The notes beneath the pieces were generated by a model. That model was not told where the DNA came from, made no database searches, and saw only the letters and a list, made by a program, of their open reading frames with translations. A DNA stretch of 64,000 nt, from positions 62,001 to 126,000 of the forward strand of contig MSXO01000020.1 of assembly GCA_002083615.1 (NCBI GenBank). The letters run 5' to 3'. How positions within the stretch are numbered: position 1 is the first letter of the stretch; each line of letters starts with the position of its first letter. The stretch comes from Proteobacteria bacterium ST_bin11 (lineage in GTDB: Bacteria; Pseudomonadota; Gammaproteobacteria; Methylococcales; Methylomonadaceae). Of the stretch, positions 54,901 to 62,966 are shown piece after piece. The position numbers were made by a program, and so were the translations under genes.

Positions 54901-55645
54901 GCAGGCCCGCCTGCAAACCGTGCACCTGCAAACCCAGATCGTCATGCAGCAGTGGGCCAGTTTCAGTTTGCCGGCCTTTACCGCTAGCAGCTTGCAAACC
55001 CAGGCCGCAGCCGCCAAGGTCTTGGCTTTGGAAGATCTGGCCGGCACGGCCGGACCGTTACGCAAACCAGCCCACGAACTTCGCGAGCAGCTGGAGCATT
55101 GCCAGTCTTGTCTGCTGGAAAAACTCAATCTATTGCCGCCGTCGCTACGTTTGCAATGGGGGCAATTGGCGGAAGACGATCAAATTCGGGTCGAAGACGT
55201 GTCCTGGTGGCCAGGCATGGATAGAGCGGAAGCCGATGACTTCAATGCCGCCCGCACCGTGTCGGAATTGATCGCCTGGTGGTTTCGGCAGTTGGACCGC
55301 GATGCCTCCGCTGCTAGTCGCAGCGCCATGCGCAATATGATTCGGGCAGTGCTGATTCATGCTTCGCTGGGCGACCCGCAGGAAATCATCCGCGGTAATG
55401 TGCATGTGCCGCCGCGCCTGGCGGCTGTCGGCGAGCGCTTGCAGGTCAAATTGAACCGGCCGCCGTTGCCGGGGACCCGGTTGCAATTGCTGGATACCGA
55501 ACAGCGGGTGGTGGCGGTGCTGGCGGTGGAAGATCACAGTCCGCAAAGTACCCAGGTAACCATTGTCGACATGCTGCAAAGCGGCGTAAAGATCAACACC
55601 CGTTTCAGCGTAGTGGCGAACAAGCTGACGCAGCAGCGCTTGTAA
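51971..55645 (+). CDS. Very large eCIS-cluster protein with shared N-terminal module (1224 aa)
   Basis: 1224 residues. Residues 15-95 hold a divergent copy of the module: FDREQAYADARLATVLQSRT, AGIVHGLDLQLGP, GFSVSAGLALAANGQALGLY. The remainder has two helical parts (about 490-530, and 760-880 with RYNNIERKLQGKLREQANKV then AQIDKLAGLIQ, coiled-coil-like). They are separated by an Ala/Ser/Asn-rich low-complexity linker (about 555-650). The C-terminal ~70 residues look beta-rich. Size and mixed layout suggest a fibre, spoke or scaffold role; there is no family match I can name. Confidence 0.75.
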   Translation: MSMILLHKPIASSRSLQWVHMFPGRHLGEEEFDREQAYADARLATVLQSRTAGIVHGLDLQLGPNGVSEPGFSVSAGLALAANGQALGLYYPLRAEWQDLIDAYLSRNQVASAVGVYYLMLTRGDRQIDGPSVDPCQRTELDPTRDTQRVLAGSLALQRINISDAAVNTWPRERIENWVAADRVNAGFMAKLGHAVPLALLAVVINEEASYRIAWLSQEAGRYEAMPNSGYRVLLNQTGAAMRRVMQAAGLPANVGISLPQFLLDNLHLDFLPAAGQLPLDWLQDPAALAPNLLWLPTHLGIDMVPVPEESVIELLNGHIARRVIDLRQPAGDKIRLLLAVNEPDYRPNLLDIPQTDSVLESDIFRFYMRAYEAWRKWRQQFDALYFVEPSNIPPLAGSIGVIEHAVLDPAQFKNLDLPKPEIPPALPLAIFEKVIARANREQQDPQNPGTPYPYQKGVPALPNFYRNWLGAEGNPPPIAVPSDDGLVVQYAVALVELEAIENQIRAIRSRVEKTRDFLLLQRQQLDSQTVALAALAGGVAGDGTGLQVARWLPYANLNATEIPNNVEKAVNTESVVNTAPKAVFATASAGLFNNAVSKMAAPKISASSALTNNLLSNALASTSSVSKSAFLLTSKPQTYSAFELGINKNRLDMLSRITKEAVSKPAFEAKEYRFGVIDHISPEINEYAKAYYGMKELLATLSDLFDPTDAATLRRQMETIGVVEDDRDGANATNPFERSGKLESPSVLDNLADKNAPNNPQRSSLLKTQYRYHALFKAGRILTQWIAVFEARYNNIERKLQGKLREQANKVAQIDKLAGLIQVARETLEGLDRFRVEQLGDYGVAQRLLDEDWRQVWALNNERTRILTKALRGLYYVRVRGTPVSASLADPLALRYGSSKDIVPGCDWEDEVDLPAALDPFFAAICEIPMDDWAGLKPLRPRLPPFHQFDYLGQLRQARFKARPASLLTPANSDTLQARLQTVHLQTQIVMQQWASFSLPAFTASSLQTQAAAAKVLALEDLAGTAGPLRKPAHELREQLEHCQSCLLEKLNLLPPSLRLQWGQLAEDDQIRVEDVSWWPGMDRAEADDFNAARTVSELIAWWFRQLDRDASAASRSAMRNMIRAVLIHASLGDPQEIIRGNVHVPPRLAAVGERLQVKLNRPPLPGTRLQLLDTEQRVVAVLAVEDHSPQSTQVTIVDMLQSGVKINTRFSVVANKLTQQRL

Positions 55646-55654
55646 CCTGATGAT

Positions 55655-57274
55655 ATGAGCACCCTAGCCGCCGATACCGTTGCGATACACCGTTTGACCG
55701 TCCGGGCCGGACAGCAGCGGGCGGCGGAAATCGTGCGCGACAGTTTGCAAAGTGCGGATTGGCCGCAAGCCGGGCAGGACAACTGGGTGTTTATCCGCCG
55801 CCTGCAAGTCAGCGGTGCGGCGCGGCAACTACCTCGGCATTTGCTTGATCAAACCCGGCAGTACTTAACACAAAGCAACAATCCCGAACAGGTGATGCGC
55901 TTCGCTAGCCTGGCCGAGCTGTTGGCGGCCTTGCTGGCAGATCTGGTGCGCGGCCGCGCCGGCTTTAACTGGTATTGGCGGCGTTGGGCACGTTGGTTTG
56001 ATTTACCGGTGTCTCGGGCGATCGCTGGCGTATTATCGGAACATCTGGCTTTGCTGTCGTCGATTTGCGCTCGTTTGGCGCAACGGGGTGAATTGGCGGC
56101 AGTCTGGTTGAGCCTGAACGATAGCGATGGTCGGCAATTGGCGGTTGAAATGGCTGGACTGAATGGTTTTCGGTTGCCAACTGTGTTGGAAATATCAGAA
56201 ATACTTGATCCTGGAATTGGGAGGGCGGAAAGGCTACACCCGTCAGTAGCTGCAACACACACTTGGGCTGGGCAAATATCCTTGCGGCCAGAATTATTGG
56301 CGCATTGGCGCGGGGTGTTGCAAGAGTTGAATGTCACCGATGGCCGCTATCAATTGGCCTTGTTACTGATCGGTCGGGAAGCGGCCCCGCTATTGTTGCA
56401 AAAGCAGCCGGCTAACGTGCTGGCGTTTTTATCCAGCTGTTTTGCCTTCCCTTTGCCAGCCAAGCAAAAGGATGTTGGTGGCCAGCTTAGGTCAGCGCAG
56501 ATGAATGACGCGACCCAGGCAAGGGTTCATCCGGCACCATCTTATGTCCTTCCCCAAGCACTGTCGGTGAGACAAGCCGGCCAGACGCCAGCGCAGGTAG
56601 GGAGTGATATAAAATTAAATTCCGATAACGGTGTGGAAAACCAAACGCCTTTGCTGTCTGAGCGTAACTATGATGCCGGACCTGATGGCACAAAGAGCGG
56701 ACGATCATTGCAAAATCGTATTCAAGCAGACCGGTCATTTGACGATTCGTCTGTTTGTGCCACGGAGCGTGAACAGGTTTTACATTCCGCACAAGTCAGC
56801 GAACGCCCTGAGTTTGCTGGCTTCCATACCCGGCAAGGCGGCTTGTTGTATTTATTGAATATGCTCAACCGCGCGGAAATGCGCGGCTTGATGCTGGAGC
56901 ATGCCGAAATCTTGCCTAGCGGCTGGGCCTGGTTGTATCGGTTGGGGCAAGAATTGCAGTTGGAAGAGGACGACGCGCTGGTCGATTTCATCGCGCTGCA
57001 ATTGGGTCTGGATGATAGCGCCGAACTGGTCCAATTGCCGCCTTTTCCAGCCCGCGAACAGGTGTTGAGTCTGGCCGAGCGCTGGTATGGCAAGACCGGC
57101 GTTTGGCAGCCTGAGTTGTTGGCGCTCTCCGCGCAAGTTCACTATAGCCCCAGCCACATCGACTTATACGCGCCGATCAATGCAATCCGTCTGCCGGTTC
57201 GTTTGGCCGGGCTGGACATCAATCCGGGCTGGTTGCCGTGGCTGGGCCGAGTCGTGAGTTTTCATTATGACTAA
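55655..57274 (+). CDS. Contractile injection system tape-measure-like protein
   Basis: 539 residues. The start IHRLTVRAGQQRAAEIVRDS and the later GGLLYLLNMLNRAEMRGLM (about 393-411) follow the pattern of NCBI's 'contractile injection system tape measure protein' family (IHxLxV start; later NAGLVLLxPFL-like segment). Between them lies a poorly conserved stretch (290-385) of low complexity. The C-terminal part ends with YSPSHIDLYAPINAIRLPVR and PGWLPWLGRVVSFHYD. The position just before the AAA+ ATPase is as in PVC (Pvc14-Pvc15). Whether it truly sets tube length is unproven for this subfamily. Confidence 0.65.
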   Translation: MSTLAADTVAIHRLTVRAGQQRAAEIVRDSLQSADWPQAGQDNWVFIRRLQVSGAARQLPRHLLDQTRQYLTQSNNPEQVMRFASLAELLAALLADLVRGRAGFNWYWRRWARWFDLPVSRAIAGVLSEHLALLSSICARLAQRGELAAVWLSLNDSDGRQLAVEMAGLNGFRLPTVLEISEILDPGIGRAERLHPSVAATHTWAGQISLRPELLAHWRGVLQELNVTDGRYQLALLLIGREAAPLLLQKQPANVLAFLSSCFAFPLPAKQKDVGGQLRSAQMNDATQARVHPAPSYVLPQALSVRQAGQTPAQVGSDIKLNSDNGVENQTPLLSERNYDAGPDGTKSGRSLQNRIQADRSFDDSSVCATEREQVLHSAQVSERPEFAGFHTRQGGLLYLLNMLNRAEMRGLMLEHAEILPSGWAWLYRLGQELQLEEDDALVDFIALQLGLDDSAELVQLPPFPAREQVLSLAERWYGKTGVWQPELLALSAQVHYSPSHIDLYAPINAIRLPVRLAGLDINPGWLPWLGRVVSFHYD

Positions 57275-59246
57275 GCCGCCGCAGCGCTTGGCTGAATCCC
57301 TGAATCTGCAACAAGCTAACCGGCAGCAACCACTGGCAGCCTTGGTACGCGTCGGTTTGGCGGAGTTCTGGGAACGGATGATGCCGGGCGACACTGAATT
57401 GTCCGAGCAATTACGTCAGCAAGCCGCTCGGCAGTTAAACGTCGAAGCCCTGCCGAGCTGGACGCAAATGCGCGATAACGCAGCCGCTCAGATACAGGCC
57501 CTGCCCGGTCCCTTTGGGCAGTGGCTGCGCGAACAACATATCGACTTGCCGCAGGCCTTTTTGTTGGCCGTGGTCGGCAGCGCCGAGACCGATTATCTGG
57601 TGACTTTGACGCTGAGTGAGTTGCAAGCGCCCAATCCCGGCAACCGCTTGGCCGTGCATTTGGCGCTAACGATGCTGGACGAATTATTCGGTGCCGGCAC
57701 GCTGGATGCGCTGGATTTACACGCGACCCAATTGGTGCAACAGCAGGTGTTATTGTTGGAAGGAACCGGGCCGCTTTCGCTCAGGCAATTGCGCATTGAA
57801 CCGGCCTTGTGGTCGGTATTGTGCGGCCGGCCGGCGATTTGGCCGGGCTGCCGGGCGATTGCGCTGACCGACCGCGAGTTATTGCCGCTACGGATTCGTA
57901 AGCAATTGCCGCATCTGGCGACCTTATTGGCGAAAGGCGAGGTGCGCGGCCTGGCAATACGCGGCAATAGCGGTTGCGGCCGGCGAGCTTTGGCCGCCGA
58001 ATTGGCGGGCTTGTTGGGATTAACGGCTATCGAAGTGCCGAGCGACTTGTGGCAACAGCAGCCGGCTTTGCCCTTGGCCTGCCAATTGGCCGGCTGGCTG
58101 CCGGTGATCAAGGCGCAGCTGGCGGCCGGTGAGAGCTGGCAGTTGCCGACGATACAACCCAATATTGCCCATGTGATTGTGTTGGGGATGACCGATGCGG
58201 TGTCCGGTCAGGATTTGTTGGAATTGGAAATGGGTGTGCCCGACGAAGCCGAACGCCGCCAGCTTTGGGCGCGCTATCTTGCCGATCCTGAATTGGCCCG
58301 CCGTGCTGCCAGTGCGTTGCTGAGCGGGTCGGTGATCCAGAAAGTAGCGCGCAATGCGGTGCTACGCGCCGAACAAAGCCGTGTAGCGTTAAACGCCGAG
58401 CATATTGCCCAAGCCCGCCGCGACTTAGGCGCGGAGCGCTTACGCCTATTGGCCGAGCCGGTGCGGCGGCGGGTCGAACGAGAGGCGGTGGTATTTCCGC
58501 CACTGGTCGAGCAATATTTGCACGACTTTATCGCCCGCGCCCATAGCCGTGAATCCTTGTGGGAGGCCTTGGGCGTAACTTTGCAAGCCTCGCGCAATGC
58601 CGGCCTGCGGGCCTTGTTTGTCGGCGACAGCGGCACCGGCAAGACACTAGCCGCCAGTTATGTCGCCACCGCGCTGGGCGCACCGCTGTATCGCGTGGAC
58701 TTGGCGGCGATCATGAACAAATACGTAGGCGAATCCGAGAAAAATCTGGGCCTTTTGCTGGATCTGGCCGCCGCCGCCGATGCGATATTGTTGTTCGACG
58801 AAGCCGATTCTTTGTTTGGCCGGCGCACCGACGCTCAGCAAAGCGGCGAGCGTTACGCCAATATGCTGACCAACTTTCTGTTAACCCGCATCGAAAACCA
58901 CCCCGGCATCACCATCCTGACCACCAACAGCCGCGAGCGCATAGACAATGCCTTTACCCGGCGTTTGGATGCGATTGTGGATTTTCCAATGCCGGGGTTT
59001 CAGGAGCGTCTGGATTTATGGCGGAGCCATTTCGGGCAACGCAGCCCCAGTGACGATTTGTGCAAGACGCTGGCCAGCTATTGCGACATCAGCGGCGGGC
59101 AGATCAGGAATGTGGTGCTGACCGCTGCCGGTTGCAGTCCGGCGGATCAGCCCATCGGTGTCGAGCCGCTGTTGTCGGCCTTGCAACGCGAATATCAAAA
59201 GCTGGGCCGCAATCCGCCGGCGCAGTTAAAGCAGTTGAGGAGTTAG
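57267..59246 (+). CDS. AAA+ ATPase, Pvc15-like
   Basis: 659 residues. The C-terminal AAA+ domain is complete: Walker A GDSGTGKT (453-460), Walker B LLFDEAD with Asp511-Glu512, sensor 1 TTNSRERID, arginine finger FTRRLD. An earlier region (about 225-380) has a second P-loop-like GNSGCGRR (233-240) in which the Walker lysine is Arg, so it probably does not hydrolyse ATP. Pvc15-type ATPases are needed for cargo loading or particle assembly in the cytoplasm. The 8-bp overlap with the tape-measure-like gene suggests coupled synthesis. Confidence 0.95.
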   Translation: MTKPPQRLAESLNLQQANRQQPLAALVRVGLAEFWERMMPGDTELSEQLRQQAARQLNVEALPSWTQMRDNAAAQIQALPGPFGQWLREQHIDLPQAFLLAVVGSAETDYLVTLTLSELQAPNPGNRLAVHLALTMLDELFGAGTLDALDLHATQLVQQQVLLLEGTGPLSLRQLRIEPALWSVLCGRPAIWPGCRAIALTDRELLPLRIRKQLPHLATLLAKGEVRGLAIRGNSGCGRRALAAELAGLLGLTAIEVPSDLWQQQPALPLACQLAGWLPVIKAQLAAGESWQLPTIQPNIAHVIVLGMTDAVSGQDLLELEMGVPDEAERRQLWARYLADPELARRAASALLSGSVIQKVARNAVLRAEQSRVALNAEHIAQARRDLGAERLRLLAEPVRRRVEREAVVFPPLVEQYLHDFIARAHSRESLWEALGVTLQASRNAGLRALFVGDSGTGKTLAASYVATALGAPLYRVDLAAIMNKYVGESEKNLGLLLDLAAAADAILLFDEADSLFGRRTDAQQSGERYANMLTNFLLTRIENHPGITILTTNSRERIDNAFTRRLDAIVDFPMPGFQERLDLWRSHFGQRSPSDDLCKTLASYCDISGGQIRNVVLTAAGCSPADQPIGVEPLLSALQREYQKLGRNPPAQLKQLRS

Positions 59247-59249
59247 CTT

Positions 59250-62200
59250 ATGGCAACCTTGGCGTCCAGACTCCGCAAAAAACAGCCGCAGCGCAAAACC
59301 AGTGCGCCGCCCAAACCCAAGGAAGAGAAAACACAGCGCAAGCCGGCATATCTGCAACGCAAGATGGCGGTCAGTCAGCCGCATGACCCTGAAGAAAAGG
59401 AAGCCGACCAAGTAGCGCAGGAAGTCAGCCGCGCTAAAAAAACCGGTGAGCAGCCGGGGGTGAAGGAAGACAAGGAGATGATTTCCAGCAAGCCCGTGCC
59501 GAGTGCGCAACGACTGATGCGACGGCTGAATCGGGCTGTAGCAGATCAAAACCAGGAAGAGTCGCAAGCGCCTACCGCCAAGCGAGTAAGGCGCTCGGTA
59601 GAAACCGAGGATAAAAAAGAAGAATCGATCAAACGCTTGCACCGAAAAACCAAGGAAGAGGAGGAGCCCAAGGCGGCTCGTTTGTTCCGCAAGGCTGCGA
59701 CGCTGGAAACGCCGGACGAGCAGCAAGTGACGGCAACAAGGCGACTGATGCGTAAAGCAAAACAGGCGGAAGAACAGCCAATCACGCAAACCCGGTTGCA
59801 GCGGACCGAAATGGAACAACAAGAACAGCAATCGTCTGAAGCGCCGATAGCGGATGGTGCTGAGGGTGGAGTCGAGCAGGAAATCGAACAACGTATCGAA
59901 AACAGCCAAGGCTTCGGCAAGCCATTGCCGGAGGAAGTGCGTCGCGATATGGAACAGCAATTCGGTAAGGATTTTTCGGCGGTGGTAATCCATAACGACG
60001 CCGAAGCTGCCGAACTTTGCAAACAGCTCAACGCCCGCGCTTTTACTGTCGGTAACGACATTTATTTTGCACCGGGTGAATTTGCACCCGAAACCGATGT
60101 CGGCCGAAATTTGTTAGCCCATGAATTGACGCACACCGTGCAACAGAGCAGGCACGTGTCGCGGAAAATCCATCGCGCACCCGCTCCGGCATCGGCGGCG
60201 ACGCCAGCGGATAGAGCGACCCAACGCGGCGCTACCCTTGCCAGCGATGGTAAGTTGAATCATCCAACTTTGGGCGAGATGGACCGTAGTGCACATACCG
60301 TTAAACTTAGGCAAATCGATTTGCCGGCAGTGAAAAAACCGTTCACGCCGCAACCATGCGTGATTCCGGCTGGTCGGGTGCGCGACGATACCCAGAGCAG
60401 CATATGGGACAGTGCGGTCCAAGAGGGGAGTATCGATGGCGCATTAACCACCAAACTGGCGAGTGCGCCGGCAATGACGATAGGCAATCAACCGGCTTAT
60501 TATCTGAAGTTGAAGCGTGAACGCCATTTCCTGATGGGCACCAAGCCACAGATTGTTCAGCAGTTAAAACGACCTCGCTGGAATCGGGAGGGAATGTCTC
60601 GTAGTTACGATGTCGATCATAAATTGGAATTTCAGCTAGGCGGCTCCGATGGCGATATAGCCAATTTTTGGTTACTGGAATCATCGGCCAATCGCAGTTC
60701 CGGTGCCAAAATCAACAACGAACTGAATCGTAAGCTCGAATCCTTACTCGATCTCGGTCGCTACGTCTGGTCGCCGACTACGGTTCGTAATAGCGCTGAA
60801 AACGCCCGGCGCGGCGATGAGATCACCGTCGAACATCACGGTGCCAGCATGCCGGTCGCTGGCCACCCGGATGACCATTTCACCGTGGACCAGATCAATT
60901 CAGGCGCCCATTTGACGGGGTTGGACGTGCTGAGTGAGCGGGAGATTCGCACTTATAATTTGCAGGGTAGTCCGACCAGGATTGTGATTTTTTCGAATCA
61001 AAATGGCGGCCAACCAGCCAATATTCCATGGAATGAGGGCCAGCAGCAAGTGGAGCTTGGCGTCGATCCCGGTTGGGGCTTTTCGGGACGCGATTCCGCG
61101 GCAGGCATTCGAGTAACCCAGTTGAATTACCAGCAGGCGCCAGGCTCGACTGAAGGAGGTACCGGTACGGTAACCGGCTTTGCCTATAGCCAAAACAAGT
61201 ATTTACAGGGGCAACCGTTTACCTGGAATATCGTGCCCATGCCAGGGGTTATGTACGGCGGGGCTATCGATCAAGCCAGTGTGCAAAGTTGGGTGCGTAC
61301 TCGCCTGCGGGCCAAGGGATTTAGTCCGATTCAAATTAACGACGCCCACCTTGATGGCGGCGTGGGTCTGGTGGCTGGCGGCCAAATCAATTGCGATTTG
61401 CCGCTGTTGAGTGGCGCGAGCTTGGCCTTGGTCATCAATGGTCCCGATGTGGAGCTGGATGCTTCGATACCAATAGAGCAAATCAACCTGCCTAGGCCTA
61501 TAACGGTGACCCATAGTGCTTTGCATGTGTTTGCTGGTTCGCGTGGATTCGGTGCCGAAGGTGCAATTGGTGTGGAAATCGCCAATCTAGGTAGCGGTGA
61601 GATTCGAGCCGGTATGTCTACCGAACAAGCTTTTTTTGCTGAAGGTAAATTCAACTTTGATCCACGTTTATTCGACCGCGCTGAAATCGACGTTTGGTAT
61701 CGGGACAATCAGTTTGGCGGGCGCGGTACTATCGGTATCGATCAGCCCAACAAGATTAAAGGCATCCGTGCTGCAAATATTACCGCTAGTTATGACGATG
61801 GTGCGTTCGTGGCGACCGGCGAAGTGCAGCCCAACATTCCCGGCATCCAGCAGGCTGGTCTCACAGTTGCCTATTCCGAAGCCGACGGTTTGACGATAGG
61901 CGGCAATCTGCAACTAGCCGCTAATCCGGCAATCCGCTCCGGCTCGATTGACGTCACCGTCAACAAGCTCGGAGAAGACTGGAAAGTGGCTGCCACCGGC
62001 AGCGCCCAACCGGCAATAGCCGGCGTAGACAGCCAATTGACGGTCAGTTACGACGACAGTGCCTTTACCGCTGAATTTAGTGGTTCCTATACCAGAGGGA
62101 TGCTGTCGGGCACAGTCACGGTCGGTGCCAGCAATCGGGCAGTCGGCGCTGACGGCCAGCCCAGCGGCGATCCCTTGCCCGGCGATGCGTTAAACATCTA

Positions 62201-62966
62201 CGGTTCCGGTTCGGCGACGATTCAGATTGCCCCGTGGTTGCAAGGCACGGCCGGCATCCGTTTCGATCCGAGTGGCGAAGTCACAGTGTCCGGCGAGATT
62301 GGCATTCCCAATAACGTCGAGATTTTTGCCCGCAAGGAAATCAACAAATCGCTGTTCAACATTGCCGTGCAGGTGCCTATCGTGCCCGGTATCGTCGCCG
62401 AAGTAGGCGGTGGCTTGACCGCTGTGGCCGGCATCGGACCGGGAGTGATCGACCAAATGCGGATCGGCATCGAATACAATCCGGCGCACGAGGAAAATAC
62501 CCATGTCACCGGCGATGCGCATTTGCGGGTGCCGGCCGACGCCGGTCTGCGCTTGTCGGTGCGGGCCGGCATCGGTTTGGGGATTACCGGCGCCAGTGCC
62601 ACCGGCGGTTTAGAAATCGGCGGTACGCTGGGTATCGAAGGTGCAGCGGAAGCCGGCGTGCATATCGATTGGACCCCGACCACCGGTCTGGATCTGACAG
62701 CCGAGCTATCGGTATCGGCACAACCCAGCTTTACCTTCGATATTTCCGGTTACGTGGCGGTGACGGCGCTTGGCTTTAGCGTCTACGATCAACGCTGGCA
62801 GCTGGCCTCTTACCAATTCGGTTCTGATTATCGTTTTGGTATCAGCTTGCCAGTGCATTATCACGAAGGACAGCCATTCGACATCTCTCTCGACGATGTG
62901 CAGTTCGAGGTGCCGGACATTTCGCCGAGTGATATTCTCAGTGGACTTATCGAAAGGATTGCCTAA
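59250..62966 (+). CDS. DUF4157 protein with HNH-like motif and beta-repeat C-terminus, candidate eCIS cargo
   Basis: 1238 residues. 1-215 is a charged disordered region with the typical start AYLQRK ... HDPEEKEADQVAQEV (45-58) and repeated R-L-x-R motifs. 221-300 is the DUF4157 domain (eCIS-associated, metallopeptidase-like) with HELTH at 291-295. Residues 454-490 read YDVDHKLEFQLGG, NFWLLESSANRSSG, a pattern close to HNH/colicin-like nucleases (DHxxxxxxGG, N-W, NRSSG). From about 680 on the chain is beta-rich and repetitive (IxGIxxAxLTVSYDDGAFxA units), ending in a Gly-rich domain. DUF4157 proteins are enriched in eCIS loci as effectors. Nuclease activity is a prediction from one motif. Confidence 0.85.
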   Translation: MATLASRLRKKQPQRKTSAPPKPKEEKTQRKPAYLQRKMAVSQPHDPEEKEADQVAQEVSRAKKTGEQPGVKEDKEMISSKPVPSAQRLMRRLNRAVADQNQEESQAPTAKRVRRSVETEDKKEESIKRLHRKTKEEEEPKAARLFRKAATLETPDEQQVTATRRLMRKAKQAEEQPITQTRLQRTEMEQQEQQSSEAPIADGAEGGVEQEIEQRIENSQGFGKPLPEEVRRDMEQQFGKDFSAVVIHNDAEAAELCKQLNARAFTVGNDIYFAPGEFAPETDVGRNLLAHELTHTVQQSRHVSRKIHRAPAPASAATPADRATQRGATLASDGKLNHPTLGEMDRSAHTVKLRQIDLPAVKKPFTPQPCVIPAGRVRDDTQSSIWDSAVQEGSIDGALTTKLASAPAMTIGNQPAYYLKLKRERHFLMGTKPQIVQQLKRPRWNREGMSRSYDVDHKLEFQLGGSDGDIANFWLLESSANRSSGAKINNELNRKLESLLDLGRYVWSPTTVRNSAENARRGDEITVEHHGASMPVAGHPDDHFTVDQINSGAHLTGLDVLSEREIRTYNLQGSPTRIVIFSNQNGGQPANIPWNEGQQQVELGVDPGWGFSGRDSAAGIRVTQLNYQQAPGSTEGGTGTVTGFAYSQNKYLQGQPFTWNIVPMPGVMYGGAIDQASVQSWVRTRLRAKGFSPIQINDAHLDGGVGLVAGGQINCDLPLLSGASLALVINGPDVELDASIPIEQINLPRPITVTHSALHVFAGSRGFGAEGAIGVEIANLGSGEIRAGMSTEQAFFAEGKFNFDPRLFDRAEIDVWYRDNQFGGRGTIGIDQPNKIKGIRAANITASYDDGAFVATGEVQPNIPGIQQAGLTVAYSEADGLTIGGNLQLAANPAIRSGSIDVTVNKLGEDWKVAATGSAQPAIAGVDSQLTVSYDDSAFTAEFSGSYTRGMLSGTVTVGASNRAVGADGQPSGDPLPGDALNIYGSGSATIQIAPWLQGTAGIRFDPSGEVTVSGEIGIPNNVEIFARKEINKSLFNIAVQVPIVPGIVAEVGGGLTAVAGIGPGVIDQMRIGIEYNPAHEENTHVTGDAHLRVPADAGLRLSVRAGIGLGITGASATGGLEIGGTLGIEGAAEAGVHIDWTPTTGLDLTAELSVSAQPSFTFDISGYVAVTALGFSVYDQRWQLASYQFGSDYRFGISLPVHYHEGQPFDISLDDVQFEVPDISPSDILSGLIERIA

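Noticed and set aside
59226..59993. 255-codon minus-strand frame opposite the charged start of the DUF4157 gene
   Set aside because: Leu/Phe/Arg-rich antisense of Lys/Glu/Gln-rich coding sequence; not a gene.
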